Shown here: positions 16,531-24,341 of the stretch, piece after piece
Position numbering within the stretch: the stretch's first letter is position 1
Layout: each line of letters starts with the position of its first letter
Origin: Bifidobacterium pluvialisilvae
GTDB taxonomy: Bacteria; Actinomycetota; Actinomycetes; Actinomycetales; Bifidobacteriaceae
DNA: 64,000 nt
NCBI RefSeq assembly: GCF_019331695.1
Contig: NZ_JAHBBI010000007.1
Location: 123,941 to 187,940 of the forward strand
Direction: 5' to 3'
Position numbers and translations under genes: made by a program
Notes under the pieces: generated by a model
Told to the model about the DNA's origin: nothing
The model's input: the letters and a program-made list of their open reading frames with translations, nothing else
Database searches by the model: none

Positions 16531-17307
16531 ATGGGAATCATCGAGAAGATGCGACTGGACGGCAAGAACATCTACGTCACCGGCGGCGCGAGGGGCATCG
16601 GCAAGTCCGTGGCCACCGCGTTCATGGAGGCCGGCGCCAACGTGGCGATCGTCGACGTGGACATCGACGAGGCCACGAAGACCGCGGCCGAACTCGACGC
16701 CGCGCACGACGGCCGGTCGTTCGCCATCGCCTGCGACGTCACCGTGCCCGAACAGGTCGACGCCATGGTCGCCAAGGTCGTCGAGGAGTTCGGCAGCCTC
16801 GACGTGGCGTTCAACAACGCCGGCATCTGCATGAACATCCCCGCCGAGGAGATGACCCCCGCGCAGTGGGCCAAGGTCATCAACATCAACCTCACCGGCA
16901 TCTTCCTCACCGCGCAGGCCGCCGGCAAGGTCATGCTCGAGCAGGGCCACGGCTCCATCATCAACACCGCGTCGATGAGCGCGCACATCGTCAACGTGCC
17001 GCAGCCGCAGTGCTCCTACAATGCGTCCAAGGCCGGCGTCATCCAGCTGACCAAGTCGCTCGCCATCGAATGGGCCAAGCGCGGCGTGCGCGTCAACTGC
17101 ATCTCCCCGGGCTACATCGGCACCGACCTGACCCTGAGCTCCGAATCGCTCAAGCCGCTCATCGCGCAGTGGAACGCCATGGCCCCGATGGGCCGCCTCG
17201 GCAAGCCCGAGGAACTCCAGTCCATCTGCGTGTACTTGGCCGGCGACACCTCCACGTTCACCACCGGCTCCGACTTCGTCGTCGACGGCGCCTTCACCGC
17301 CTTCTGA
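16531..17307 (+). CDS. SDR polyol dehydrogenase (arabitol/sorbitol type)
   Basis: Short-chain dehydrogenase of 258 residues: TGGARGIG (17-24), NNAG (95-98), Ser148, Tyr163 and Lys167 (YNASK). The segment SAHIVNVPQPQCSYNASKAG (150-169) is characteristic of D-arabinitol 2-dehydrogenase and sorbose-reductase (Sou1-like) enzymes. With xylulokinase downstream it likely oxidises D-arabitol or xylitol to D-xylulose; ribulose-forming oxidation is the alternative. Start: ATG 16531 with AAAGGAG. It sits 103 bases after the permease and is followed by a strong hairpin that may lower xylulokinase expression. Confidence 0.78.
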   Translation: MGIIEKMRLDGKNIYVTGGARGIGKSVATAFMEAGANVAIVDVDIDEATKTAAELDAAHDGRSFAIACDVTVPEQVDAMVAKVVEEFGSLDVAFNNAGICMNIPAEEMTPAQWAKVININLTGIFLTAQAAGKVMLEQGHGSIINTASMSAHIVNVPQPQCSYNASKAGVIQLTKSLAIEWAKRGVRVNCISPGYIGTDLTLSSESLKPLIAQWNAMAPMGRLGKPEELQSICVYLAGDTSTFTTGSDFVVDGAFTAF

Positions 17308-17348
17308 CGGGCGGGCATGGGCCGGACGGCCCGACCGCACGACGCAGA

Positions 17349-17392
17349 CCCGTCCCTCGGCCGGCTCCAGGCCGGGCCGAGGGACGGGTTTT
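17349..17392 (+). terminator. Intrinsic terminator/attenuator between SDR and xylulokinase
   Basis: Fourteen-base stem CCCGTCCCTCGGCC (17349-17362) with GGCCGAGGGACGGG (17375-17388), then TTTT. It lies inside the apparent operon, so it may only attenuate transcription into the kinase gene. Confidence 0.75.
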
Positions 17393-17454
17393 CCATTCCC
17401 GAAAACGACGAACGACACCGATAATCCGAACCAACCGTCTGAAACGAGGACACA

Positions 17455-18978
17455 ATGAAGTATCTTCTCGGCACCGACATCGGCACATCCGGCACCAAGA
17501 CCGTGCTCATGAACACCGACGGCGAACTCATCGCCCAGGATCTGCAGGAATACGACGTGCTCACCCCCAGGCCCCTGTGGGCCGAGCAATGGCCCGACGT
17601 CTGGTACCGCGGCGCCATCGACTCCATCAGGAACACCGTCGCCAAGGCCGGCGTACCCGCCGCCGACATCAAGGGCATCGCGATCTCCGGACTCTACGGT
17701 GGCTCCGGCATCCCCCTCGACGAGAACATGGAGCCCGTCCGCCCCTGCATGATCTGGATGGACCGACGCGCCGACGAGGAGACCAGATGGGTGCTCGACA
17801 CCATCGGCGAGGAGCGGCTGCTGCGCATCACCCAGAACGGCGCCGACCCTTACTACGGCTACACGAAGATCCTGTGGATGAAGAACCACGAACCGGAGAA
17901 CTGGGCGAGGACCCGCCTGTTCCTGCCGCCCAACGACTACGTGATCTACAAGATGACCGGCGAAGTGGCCATCGACTACTCGTCCGCCGGCAACATCGGC
18001 GGCATCTTCGACATGACCACGCGCACATGGTCCAAGGAGCTCATGGACGACATGGGCATTCCCACGTCCATGATGCCGCAGCGCATCGTCGAATCCACCG
18101 ACATCGTCGGCGGGCTCAAGCCTGACATCGCCGCCGAGCTCGGACTCGAACCGGGCATGCCGGTCATCGCGTCCGGCATCGACTGTGGCGCCGCGAACAT
18201 CGGCCTCGGCGTGTTCGAACCGGGCGTGTACGCGGCCGCCATCGGCACCTCGATGTGCGCCGCGCTGATCTCCGACAAACCGGTCAAGGGCAGGGGTCTC
18301 ATCGTATGGCCGTACCTGTACGACGCCAAGCGTCTCTCCTACAACTTCGCCGGCGGCAACACGGCCGGCGCCATCGTCAAATGGTTCCGCGACACCCTGT
18401 GCCAGTGGGAGAAGGAGGAACAGCGGCGCGGCGGACCAAGCGTGTACGACCAGCTCAACGAGGCCGCCGAACAGGTGCCGGCCGGCAGCGAGGGGCTCGT
18501 CGTGCTGCCGTACTTCATGGGCGAGCGCAGCCCCGTCTGGGATTCCGACGCCAAGGGCACCATCGTGGGTCTTTCGCTCACGCACACCAAGGCGCATCTG
18601 TACCGCGCGTTCCTCGAGGCGGTGGCGTATTCGCTGCGCGACGCCATGGAGGCCACGGCAAGCGACCTCGGCGACCACATCCTGCTGGCGGGCGGCGTGA
18701 CCAAGTCGAAGCTGTGGCGGCAGATCTTCGCCGACGTCACCGGATACCCGGTCGTCTGCCCGAAGGAGGACGTCGAGGCGAACATGGGCGACGTCATGCT
18801 CGCCGGCATCGGCACCGGTCTGCTCACCTACGAGCAGACCAAACGCTGGCAGGTGCTCGACAAGCCGGTGAAGCCCACCGTCGACGGACACAAGCGCTAC
18901 AGCCGGTACTTCGCCGTCTACAAGTCCGTCTACGAACATCTCAAAGGCGACATGAAGGAGCTCTCCGAGCTGCGGTAG
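17455..18978 (+). CDS. xylB: Xylulokinase (FGGY family)
   Basis: FGGY carbohydrate kinase of 507 residues; phosphorylates D-xylulose to xylulose-5-phosphate. N-terminal phosphate-1 motif GTDIGTSGTKTV (6-17), PLWAEQWPDVWY (about 39-50), IWMDRRAD (99-106), and the central GIDCGAANIGLG motif holding the catalytic Asp (about 242). Length is usual for the family. Start: ATG 17455 with a modest GAGGA site. As last gene of the ROK-controlled polyol operon it would pass xylulose-5-P straight to phosphoketolase. Other FGGY substrates such as L-ribulose cannot be excluded. Confidence 0.82.
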   Translation: MKYLLGTDIGTSGTKTVLMNTDGELIAQDLQEYDVLTPRPLWAEQWPDVWYRGAIDSIRNTVAKAGVPAADIKGIAISGLYGGSGIPLDENMEPVRPCMIWMDRRADEETRWVLDTIGEERLLRITQNGADPYYGYTKILWMKNHEPENWARTRLFLPPNDYVIYKMTGEVAIDYSSAGNIGGIFDMTTRTWSKELMDDMGIPTSMMPQRIVESTDIVGGLKPDIAAELGLEPGMPVIASGIDCGAANIGLGVFEPGVYAAAIGTSMCAALISDKPVKGRGLIVWPYLYDAKRLSYNFAGGNTAGAIVKWFRDTLCQWEKEEQRRGGPSVYDQLNEAAEQVPAGSEGLVVLPYFMGERSPVWDSDAKGTIVGLSLTHTKAHLYRAFLEAVAYSLRDAMEATASDLGDHILLAGGVTKSKLWRQIFADVTGYPVVCPKEDVEANMGDVMLAGIGTGLLTYEQTKRWQVLDKPVKPTVDGHKRYSRYFAVYKSVYEHLKGDMKELSELR

Positions 18979-19069
18979 CGAAAGCGACGAATCATCCCGA
19001 TGAATTGCGCTGCCGGCGGCTGATGGAGCATCTTCCAAGCGTCATCAGCGGACCGCCCGAAATACGAGA

Positions 19070-19150
19070 GGCTCCGCTGTGTGATGTGGGCTTCGCTCAA
19101 GTCCGTTGAGTTCTGCCGATTCACCGTTGGTTCCGCTGTGTGATGCGGAC
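19070..19150. repeat. Short direct repeat downstream of xylB
   Basis: A G(C/T)TCCGCTGTGTGATG word occurs at about 19071-19086 and again at 19130-19145, 59 bases apart, with further TCCGC and CTTCGCTC words between. It precedes phased array 2 in the convergent gap. Origin unknown. Confidence 0.5.
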
Positions 19151-19168
19151 TCCGCAGCAAACGGAAAG

Positions 19169-19838
19169 ACCCACAAACCTCATCGCCGGCATACCGTCCT
19201 TGGGCTTGTGGGTCTATCCGTTCGCGGGGATGGCGTTGCGGGTCCATCCGTTCGGAGTCGTGGGTCTAGGCGTTCATGACGTCCCCGTCCGAATCGGTTT
19301 TGTGGGTCTGGCGCGTCGGAATTGTGGGCCTAGCGTGGGGTTTGTGGGTCTATCCGTTCATGATGTTCCAGTCGAATCGGATTAGTGGGTCTGTCGTGTC
19401 GGTTTTGTGGGTCTGTCGAATCGGATTAGTGGGTCTGGCAGGGGATTCGTGGGTCTAGACGTTCGCGGAGGTGATTTTGTGGGTCCAGCCTGTTCAATAA
19501 CCGTGGGTAAATCCGTTCATTAAGGGGTTTGTGGGTCTGGGGTATACGCGGGGACGTTGAAAATCCCTTCCTCGTGAACGGATGGGCCCACTTCCCATTT
19601 TGGGGGAACAAATAGACCCACTTTCCTATTTGTTGAGAACGGTTAGGCCCACTTTCCATTTTTTGGGGGAATGGATGGTCCCACTTACTCATCTTGGAGA
19701 ACGGATGGACCCACTTTTCATTTTTGGAGAACGAATAGGCCCACTTTCTCCCTTTTGGAGAACGGATGGACCCACTTTCCCCTTTTTAAAGAACAGACAG
19801 ACCCACTTTCCCATTTTTTTGAGAATGAGAAGACCCAC
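19169..19838. repeat. GTGGGTC/GACCCAC phased array 2 with hairpin core
   Basis: Thirteen forward words run from 19208 to 19531 with spacings of 30, 22, 42, 22, 20, 41, 22, 22, 20, 30, 24 and 28; the last four equal those of array 1. After a conserved core (GTATAC at 19542-19547, stem near 19551-19568) nine inverted words follow at 19585, 19615, 19646, 19678, 19708, 19738, 19769, 19800 and 19832, at 30-32 bp, each followed by CTTNC and a T-tract. One inverted word (19169) also precedes the forward arm. Degenerate words continue to about 20045. It lies between convergent xylB and the amino-acid permease. Confidence 0.88.
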
Positions 19839-20056
19839 AAACCCGGCTGTCGACTGTCGTGTGTCGTCTTCGGGTTTGTGGGTCTATCCGTTGGATTTAT
19901 GTTCGTTGGGCCTATGGGCCTGTCCGTGCGGGCCTAGGGGCGTTAGTTTGCAGGTCTGTCCGTTCGTGGAATGGACTTGCTGTCCTGCTCGTAGTCGTCC
20001 AGCGTGGTCGGGGAAGCCTGACCGTTCGCGGAATGGACAGGCCCACCCCCTCCTTA

Positions 20057-21649
20057 TTACTCCTTGGCCTCGGCCTCCTTGACCATGGTTTCGGTCGCGA
20101 CCTCCGCGGATGCCTCGGCGGCCTCGGCCACCCCGGCACCGGCACCGGCACCGGCACCGGCCGCCGAAGCGGCAGCGCCCTGCTGACCGGCCATGGCCTG
20201 GTCGATGGCCTTGCGGGCCTTCTTCTGCGCCTGCTTGCCGAGCACCGAGTTCTTGCGGCTGAATCCGAAGTAGACGGCGAGGCCGATGGCCAGCCAGATG
20301 GCGAACCGCACCCACGTCTCCCAGTTCAGGCCGGCGATGAACACCAGGCAGAAGATGATGGAGAGGATCGGCGTGAACGGCACGCCCGGCGCCCTGAAGC
20401 CGCGGTGCGCGTTCGGCTGGGTCTTGCGCATCCACAGCACGCCGGCGGAGACGATCATGAACGCGGAGAGCGTACCGATGTTCACCAGCTCGAACAGGAT
20501 GTTGATGTTGATGAAGCCGCCGGCGATGGCGGTGAGGATGCCGAAGAACCACGTGCCCTTGAACGGGGTGAGGTACTTCTTGTGCACCTCGCCGAACAGC
20601 TTCGGGAACAGGCCGTCGCGCGCCATCGCATAGCAGATGCGCGACTGGCCGTAGAGCTGCACGAGCATCACGGTGGTCATGCCCACGAGCGCGCCGAGGT
20701 TCACGATCACCGCCAGCCAGTTGAGGCCGGTCTCGAGGATCACGCCGGCCACGGGCGCGTCGATGAACTTCGCGAAGTCCTTGTACGGCACCACGCCGGT
20801 CATCACCAGCGTCATGATGATGTAGATGACCGTCGAGATGGCCAACGAGATGAGGATGCCTCGCGGCAGCGTCTTGTTCGGGTTCACGGTCTCCTCGGCC
20901 GACGACGAGACGGCGTCGAATCCGATGAAGCTGAAGAACACGATCGACGCGGCCGGGATGATGCCGTACGGCTGGGTCGAGCCCGGCTGGAACGTGTAGA
21001 TGCCGTACGGGGAGAACGGCTTCCAGTTGGCCGGGTTGATGTAGCGGATCGTGCACACGATGAACAGCAGGATGATGGCCAGCTTGATGATGACCATGAT
21101 GTCGTTGACGCGCTTGGTCTGGTTGATGCCGATGGACAGCACCCACGTGATGAGCAGCACCACCACGAATCCCGGAAGATTGAAGTACGTGGTCACGCCC
21201 GGCGTCGTGCCATACGCGGCCGTGAGCTCCACGGGCAGATGGAATCCGAAGCCTTCGAGCAGCTTGTTGAAGTAGCCGGCCCATCCGGCGGACACGGTCG
21301 CCGCCTGCAGGGCGTATTCAAGGATGAGGTTCCATCCGATGACGAATGCGATGAGCTCGCCGAACGCCAGATACGCGTACGAGTACGCGGAGCCGGAGAC
21401 CGGGGCCATCGACGCGAACTCCGCGTAGCACAGTCCCGCGAAGCCGCAGCAGATGGCGGCGAGCAGGAACGACACGGCCAGCGCCGGACCGGCGGTGAGC
21501 GCGCCCTTGCCGGTCAGCACGAAGATGCCGGTGCCGATGATCGCGCCGATGCCGAGCATCGTCAGATCGAACGTCTTCATCGTGCGCTTCAACGGCGTGG
21601 CCTCGGCCACTATCGTCGACACGTCTTTTTTGCGTAATAGGCTATTCAT
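20057..21649 (-). CDS. APC-family amino acid permease (YfnA/CAT-like)
   Basis: Protein of 530 residues with 12 or more membrane segments; secondary importer of amino acids, probably cationic or broad-range by resemblance to the YfnA/CAT group. MLGIGAIIGTGIFVLTGKG (about 32-50) is the substrate-backbone binding signature of APC transporters; AFSS-type loop FIGFDAVSSSAEETVNP lies mid-protein. The cytoplasmic C-tail is unusual: after about 475 it is Ala/Gly/Glu rich, with a GAGAGAGAG run encoded by tandem GGCACC-type hexamers (about 20133-20160). Start: ATG 21649 behind AAGGA; the longer frame lacks a ribosome site. Monocistronic, ending at array 2. Confidence 0.82.
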   Translation of the reverse strand: MNSLLRKKDVSTIVAEATPLKRTMKTFDLTMLGIGAIIGTGIFVLTGKGALTAGPALAVSFLLAAICCGFAGLCYAEFASMAPVSGSAYSYAYLAFGELIAFVIGWNLILEYALQAATVSAGWAGYFNKLLEGFGFHLPVELTAAYGTTPGVTTYFNLPGFVVVLLITWVLSIGINQTKRVNDIMVIIKLAIILLFIVCTIRYINPANWKPFSPYGIYTFQPGSTQPYGIIPAASIVFFSFIGFDAVSSSAEETVNPNKTLPRGILISLAISTVIYIIMTLVMTGVVPYKDFAKFIDAPVAGVILETGLNWLAVIVNLGALVGMTTVMLVQLYGQSRICYAMARDGLFPKLFGEVHKKYLTPFKGTWFFGILTAIAGGFININILFELVNIGTLSAFMIVSAGVLWMRKTQPNAHRGFRAPGVPFTPILSIIFCLVFIAGLNWETWVRFAIWLAIGLAVYFGFSRKNSVLGKQAQKKARKAIDQAMAGQQGAAASAAGAGAGAGAGVAEAAEASAEVATETMVKEAEAKE

Positions 21650-21955
21650 GAATTCCTTCTTGGGATGGAAGATCTCTCCTGCAAACGTCAACATCTTACG
21701 GGAGCAATCATTACGAACGAATCGTTTTGAACGTGCAATGTCCGCATGGTAAGACATCCGGATGATTTTCGTCAGCATCAACGGTATATGAACGCGACGA
21801 TAATCGAAAACGAATTCCATGCGAATTGCACAACGACGGAACGGTCGGATGACGATATCGACCGGCGATGGATTGCCGACGGTTGCGAGATTCCGTCCCG
21901 GCGTTCCCGGCCCTCCCTAGAATATCAGGAAGAACCATAATGATGGGAGCCAAGC
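21650..21955. other. Divergent intergenic region
   Basis: Between the permease and the ABC ATPase. A possible minus-strand promoter for the permease is TTGCAC with a CGTAAT-like -10 at 17 bases (around 21735-21707). No gene is supported; short frames here lack ribosome sites. Confidence 0.35.
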
Positions 21956-22792
21956 ATGGGACTGATGGATTTGTTCGCCCGCAAGAAGACCATAGATACC
22001 CGTAAACGCCGGTTGTCGTTCATTCTCGACGGTGCCGGACTGACCTACGAGGACGGCAAGATCGGCCTCGAACCCACGGACCTCACCATCGCCGAGAAGC
22101 GCGTCGCCGTCATCGGACTCAACGGCGCCGGCAAATCCACGCTGCTCCAGCTCGTCGACGGCACGCTCAAGGCGACCGCCGGCTCCGTGAGCGTCGTCCG
22201 CCACGTCCTCGACGACGGCGGCAAGCCCGCGCCGGGGGAGGACACGACGTTCGACCCCGCGAAAAAATCCGACGCCAAGGCGTTGAAGGACGTCATCGGC
22301 ATCGTCCGCCGTGAGGAGATCCCCCAGCGCTACTACATGGCCGAGAACATCGCCGAGGCCGTGGCCGAACCGCTGAAGAAAAGCAACCTGCCCGACGGCG
22401 CCCGCCACGAGACCGTCGGCGCCCTCTTCGCGCACTTCGGACTGACGCCGTACGCGCGCAGCAAGGCCGACAGCCTCGACAGCGAGAAACGCCACCTGCT
22501 CGCCATCGTCGGCGCGCTTGCCATCAACCCGGCCGCCATCGTGGCCGACGAACCCACCAAGGGACTCGACGAGAACGCAACCCGCACCGTCGCCCGCGCC
22601 CTCTTCGGCTACGACAAGCAGGTCGTCTTCGCCACGCACGACCTCACCCTCGTGACCAACCCCGACTACGCCATCGACCGCGTGATCGTGCTCGACGAAC
22701 ACCGGGTGGCGTTCGACGGCGAACCCAAGGCCGCCGTCGACTTCTACAACGACCTCATCGCGAAGAAATATGCGGAAATGACGAAAAAGTGA
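21956..22792 (+). CDS. ABC ATPase of ECF/CbiO-like type, atypical
   Basis: Protein of 278 residues with a nucleotide-binding domain: Walker A GLNGAGKST (54-62), Walker B AIVADEPTKGLD (about 196-207) and switch His in VVFATHDL. The usual LSGGQ signature is replaced by DSLDSEKRH (about 175-183), and the distance from Walker A to it holds an acidic insertion (GKPAPGEDTTFDPAKKSD). It resembles biotin/cobalt energy-coupling ATPases, but no transmembrane or substrate-capture partner is adjacent. It ends at 22792, 44 bases before the chosen alr start; the in-frame GTG at 22789 would give direct overlap. Role unknown; it could serve a transporter encoded elsewhere. Confidence 0.7.
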   Translation: MGLMDLFARKKTIDTRKRRLSFILDGAGLTYEDGKIGLEPTDLTIAEKRVAVIGLNGAGKSTLLQLVDGTLKATAGSVSVVRHVLDDGGKPAPGEDTTFDPAKKSDAKALKDVIGIVRREEIPQRYYMAENIAEAVAEPLKKSNLPDGARHETVGALFAHFGLTPYARSKADSLDSEKRHLLAIVGALAINPAAIVADEPTKGLDENATRTVARALFGYDKQVVFATHDLTLVTNPDYAIDRVIVLDEHRVAFDGEPKAAVDFYNDLIAKKYAEMTKK

Positions 22793-22836
22793 GCCTCATC
22801 ACGAATCCGTCGCATAGCGGCGGCACAATAGGGCAC

Positions 22837-24201
22837 ATGACTTTGAGTGCAGCGCCCGAATGGGCTTTCTCTTCTTCAGACGGCGAAACCAACTATCGCA
22901 ACGCGTGCGAGCAGTACCCGGCGCAGTGCATCGTCGACCTCGCGGTCCTGCGCGACAACATGCGCCATCTCGTCTCCGTATGCGGCGGCCCCGACTCCGG
23001 AACCGCGGTGATGGGCGTGGTCAAGGCCGACGCCTACGGGCACGGGCTCATCCCGGCCGCCCTGGCCGCGCTCGCCGGCGGGGCCACCTGGCTCGGCACC
23101 GCCCAGTCGCACGAGGCGCTGCTGCTGCGCAAGGCCGGCATCGGCCCGGACCGCTGCCACATCCTCACGTGGGTGTACAACGGCCTGAACGTGCCGTTCG
23201 GCGAACTCATCAGGAACGACATCGACATCTCCATCGGATCCATGGCCGGCATCGACCTGGCCGCGGCCGCCGCCCGCGCCGTGGGCAAGGTGGCGCGCGT
23301 GCATGTGAAGGTGGATTCCGGATTCGGCCGCAACGGCTTCACCGAGGAGACCTTCGACGAGGCGCTGAGGAAGTTCGTGGCGTACGCGCACGAGGGTGTG
23401 TTCCACATCGTGGGCCAGTGGAGCCACCTCGCCGTGGCCGACTCGCCCGACGTGCCCGAGTTCGTGGCCTCCACCGACCGACAGATCGAGCACTTCAACG
23501 CGTTCACCGCACGCATGGAGAAGGCCGGCATCGCGCCGGAGATCCGCCATCTGGCCAACACCGCCGCCACGCTGAACCGTCCGGAGATCCACTTCGAGCT
23601 CACCCGCCCGGGCATTGGCCTGTACGGCTACGAGCCGGACCCGGCCATGGGCACGCCGTCCACGTGGCGGCTCAAGCCCGCCATGACGTTGCAGGCGCAG
23701 CTCGGCACCGTCAAGCATGTGGAGGCCGGGCACGGCATCTCCTACGGCCGCACGTACCTGACGCCCGACGACACCTCCACCGCCATCGTGCCGATCGGCT
23801 ATGCGGACGGCATCCACCGTTCCGCCTCCGGATTCGACATGCAGGGCGCCAAGCATGTACAGAAGGACGGCGGCCCCGTGCGCGTGATGACCAGCGAGGG
23901 GCCGAAGCTCTACCGCGTCTCCGGCCGCGTATGCATGGACCAGTTCATGATCGACCTGCACGGCTCCTGCTCCACCGACGAGCTCAACGTGCATGAGGGC
24001 GACACCGTGGTGCTGTTCGGCCCCGGCCGCGGCGAGAAGTTCGCCGAGCCGACCGCCGACGACTGGGCGCGCGCCGCCGGCACCATCAGCTACGAGATCT
24101 TCACCTGCCTGCGCAACCGCATCCCGAGGCTGTATCTCCACGCCGCCGAGGTGCTGCCGCCCGAGGACCTCGCCAAGCTCGACCCCGCCACGCTGCTGTA
24201 G
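22837..24201 (+). CDS. alr: Alanine racemase
   Basis: PLP-dependent racemase of 454 residues giving D-alanine for peptidoglycan. PLP lysine Lys63 in VVKADAYGHG, barrel motifs NTAATL and ELTRPGIGLYGY, and the catalytic tyrosine in GISYGRTY (about 302-309) are visible, with a C-terminal beta domain. Start uncertain: ATG 22837 is chosen; an in-frame GTG at 22789 overlaps the preceding stop and would add 16 residues, and neither has a strong ribosome site. Probably translated from the ABC gene's mRNA; dnaG follows 140 bases later. Confidence 0.9.
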   Translation: MTLSAAPEWAFSSSDGETNYRNACEQYPAQCIVDLAVLRDNMRHLVSVCGGPDSGTAVMGVVKADAYGHGLIPAALAALAGGATWLGTAQSHEALLLRKAGIGPDRCHILTWVYNGLNVPFGELIRNDIDISIGSMAGIDLAAAAARAVGKVARVHVKVDSGFGRNGFTEETFDEALRKFVAYAHEGVFHIVGQWSHLAVADSPDVPEFVASTDRQIEHFNAFTARMEKAGIAPEIRHLANTAATLNRPEIHFELTRPGIGLYGYEPDPAMGTPSTWRLKPAMTLQAQLGTVKHVEAGHGISYGRTYLTPDDTSTAIVPIGYADGIHRSASGFDMQGAKHVQKDGGPVRVMTSEGPKLYRVSGRVCMDQFMIDLHGSCSTDELNVHEGDTVVLFGPGRGEKFAEPTADDWARAAGTISYEIFTCLRNRIPRLYLHAAEVLPPEDLAKLDPATLL

Positions 24202-24341
24202 GCGACGGCAGCGGGCGGTCCCGTCGCCGGGTGGGCCGCGGCGTCGCGTGGGCCGGTGATACGGGCTTGGTCCGCGCGACGTTCGTCGCCGGTCGCACGA
24301 CGACGCCCCGCAATCATCCCGGTTGGGTAAAATGAAACGCT

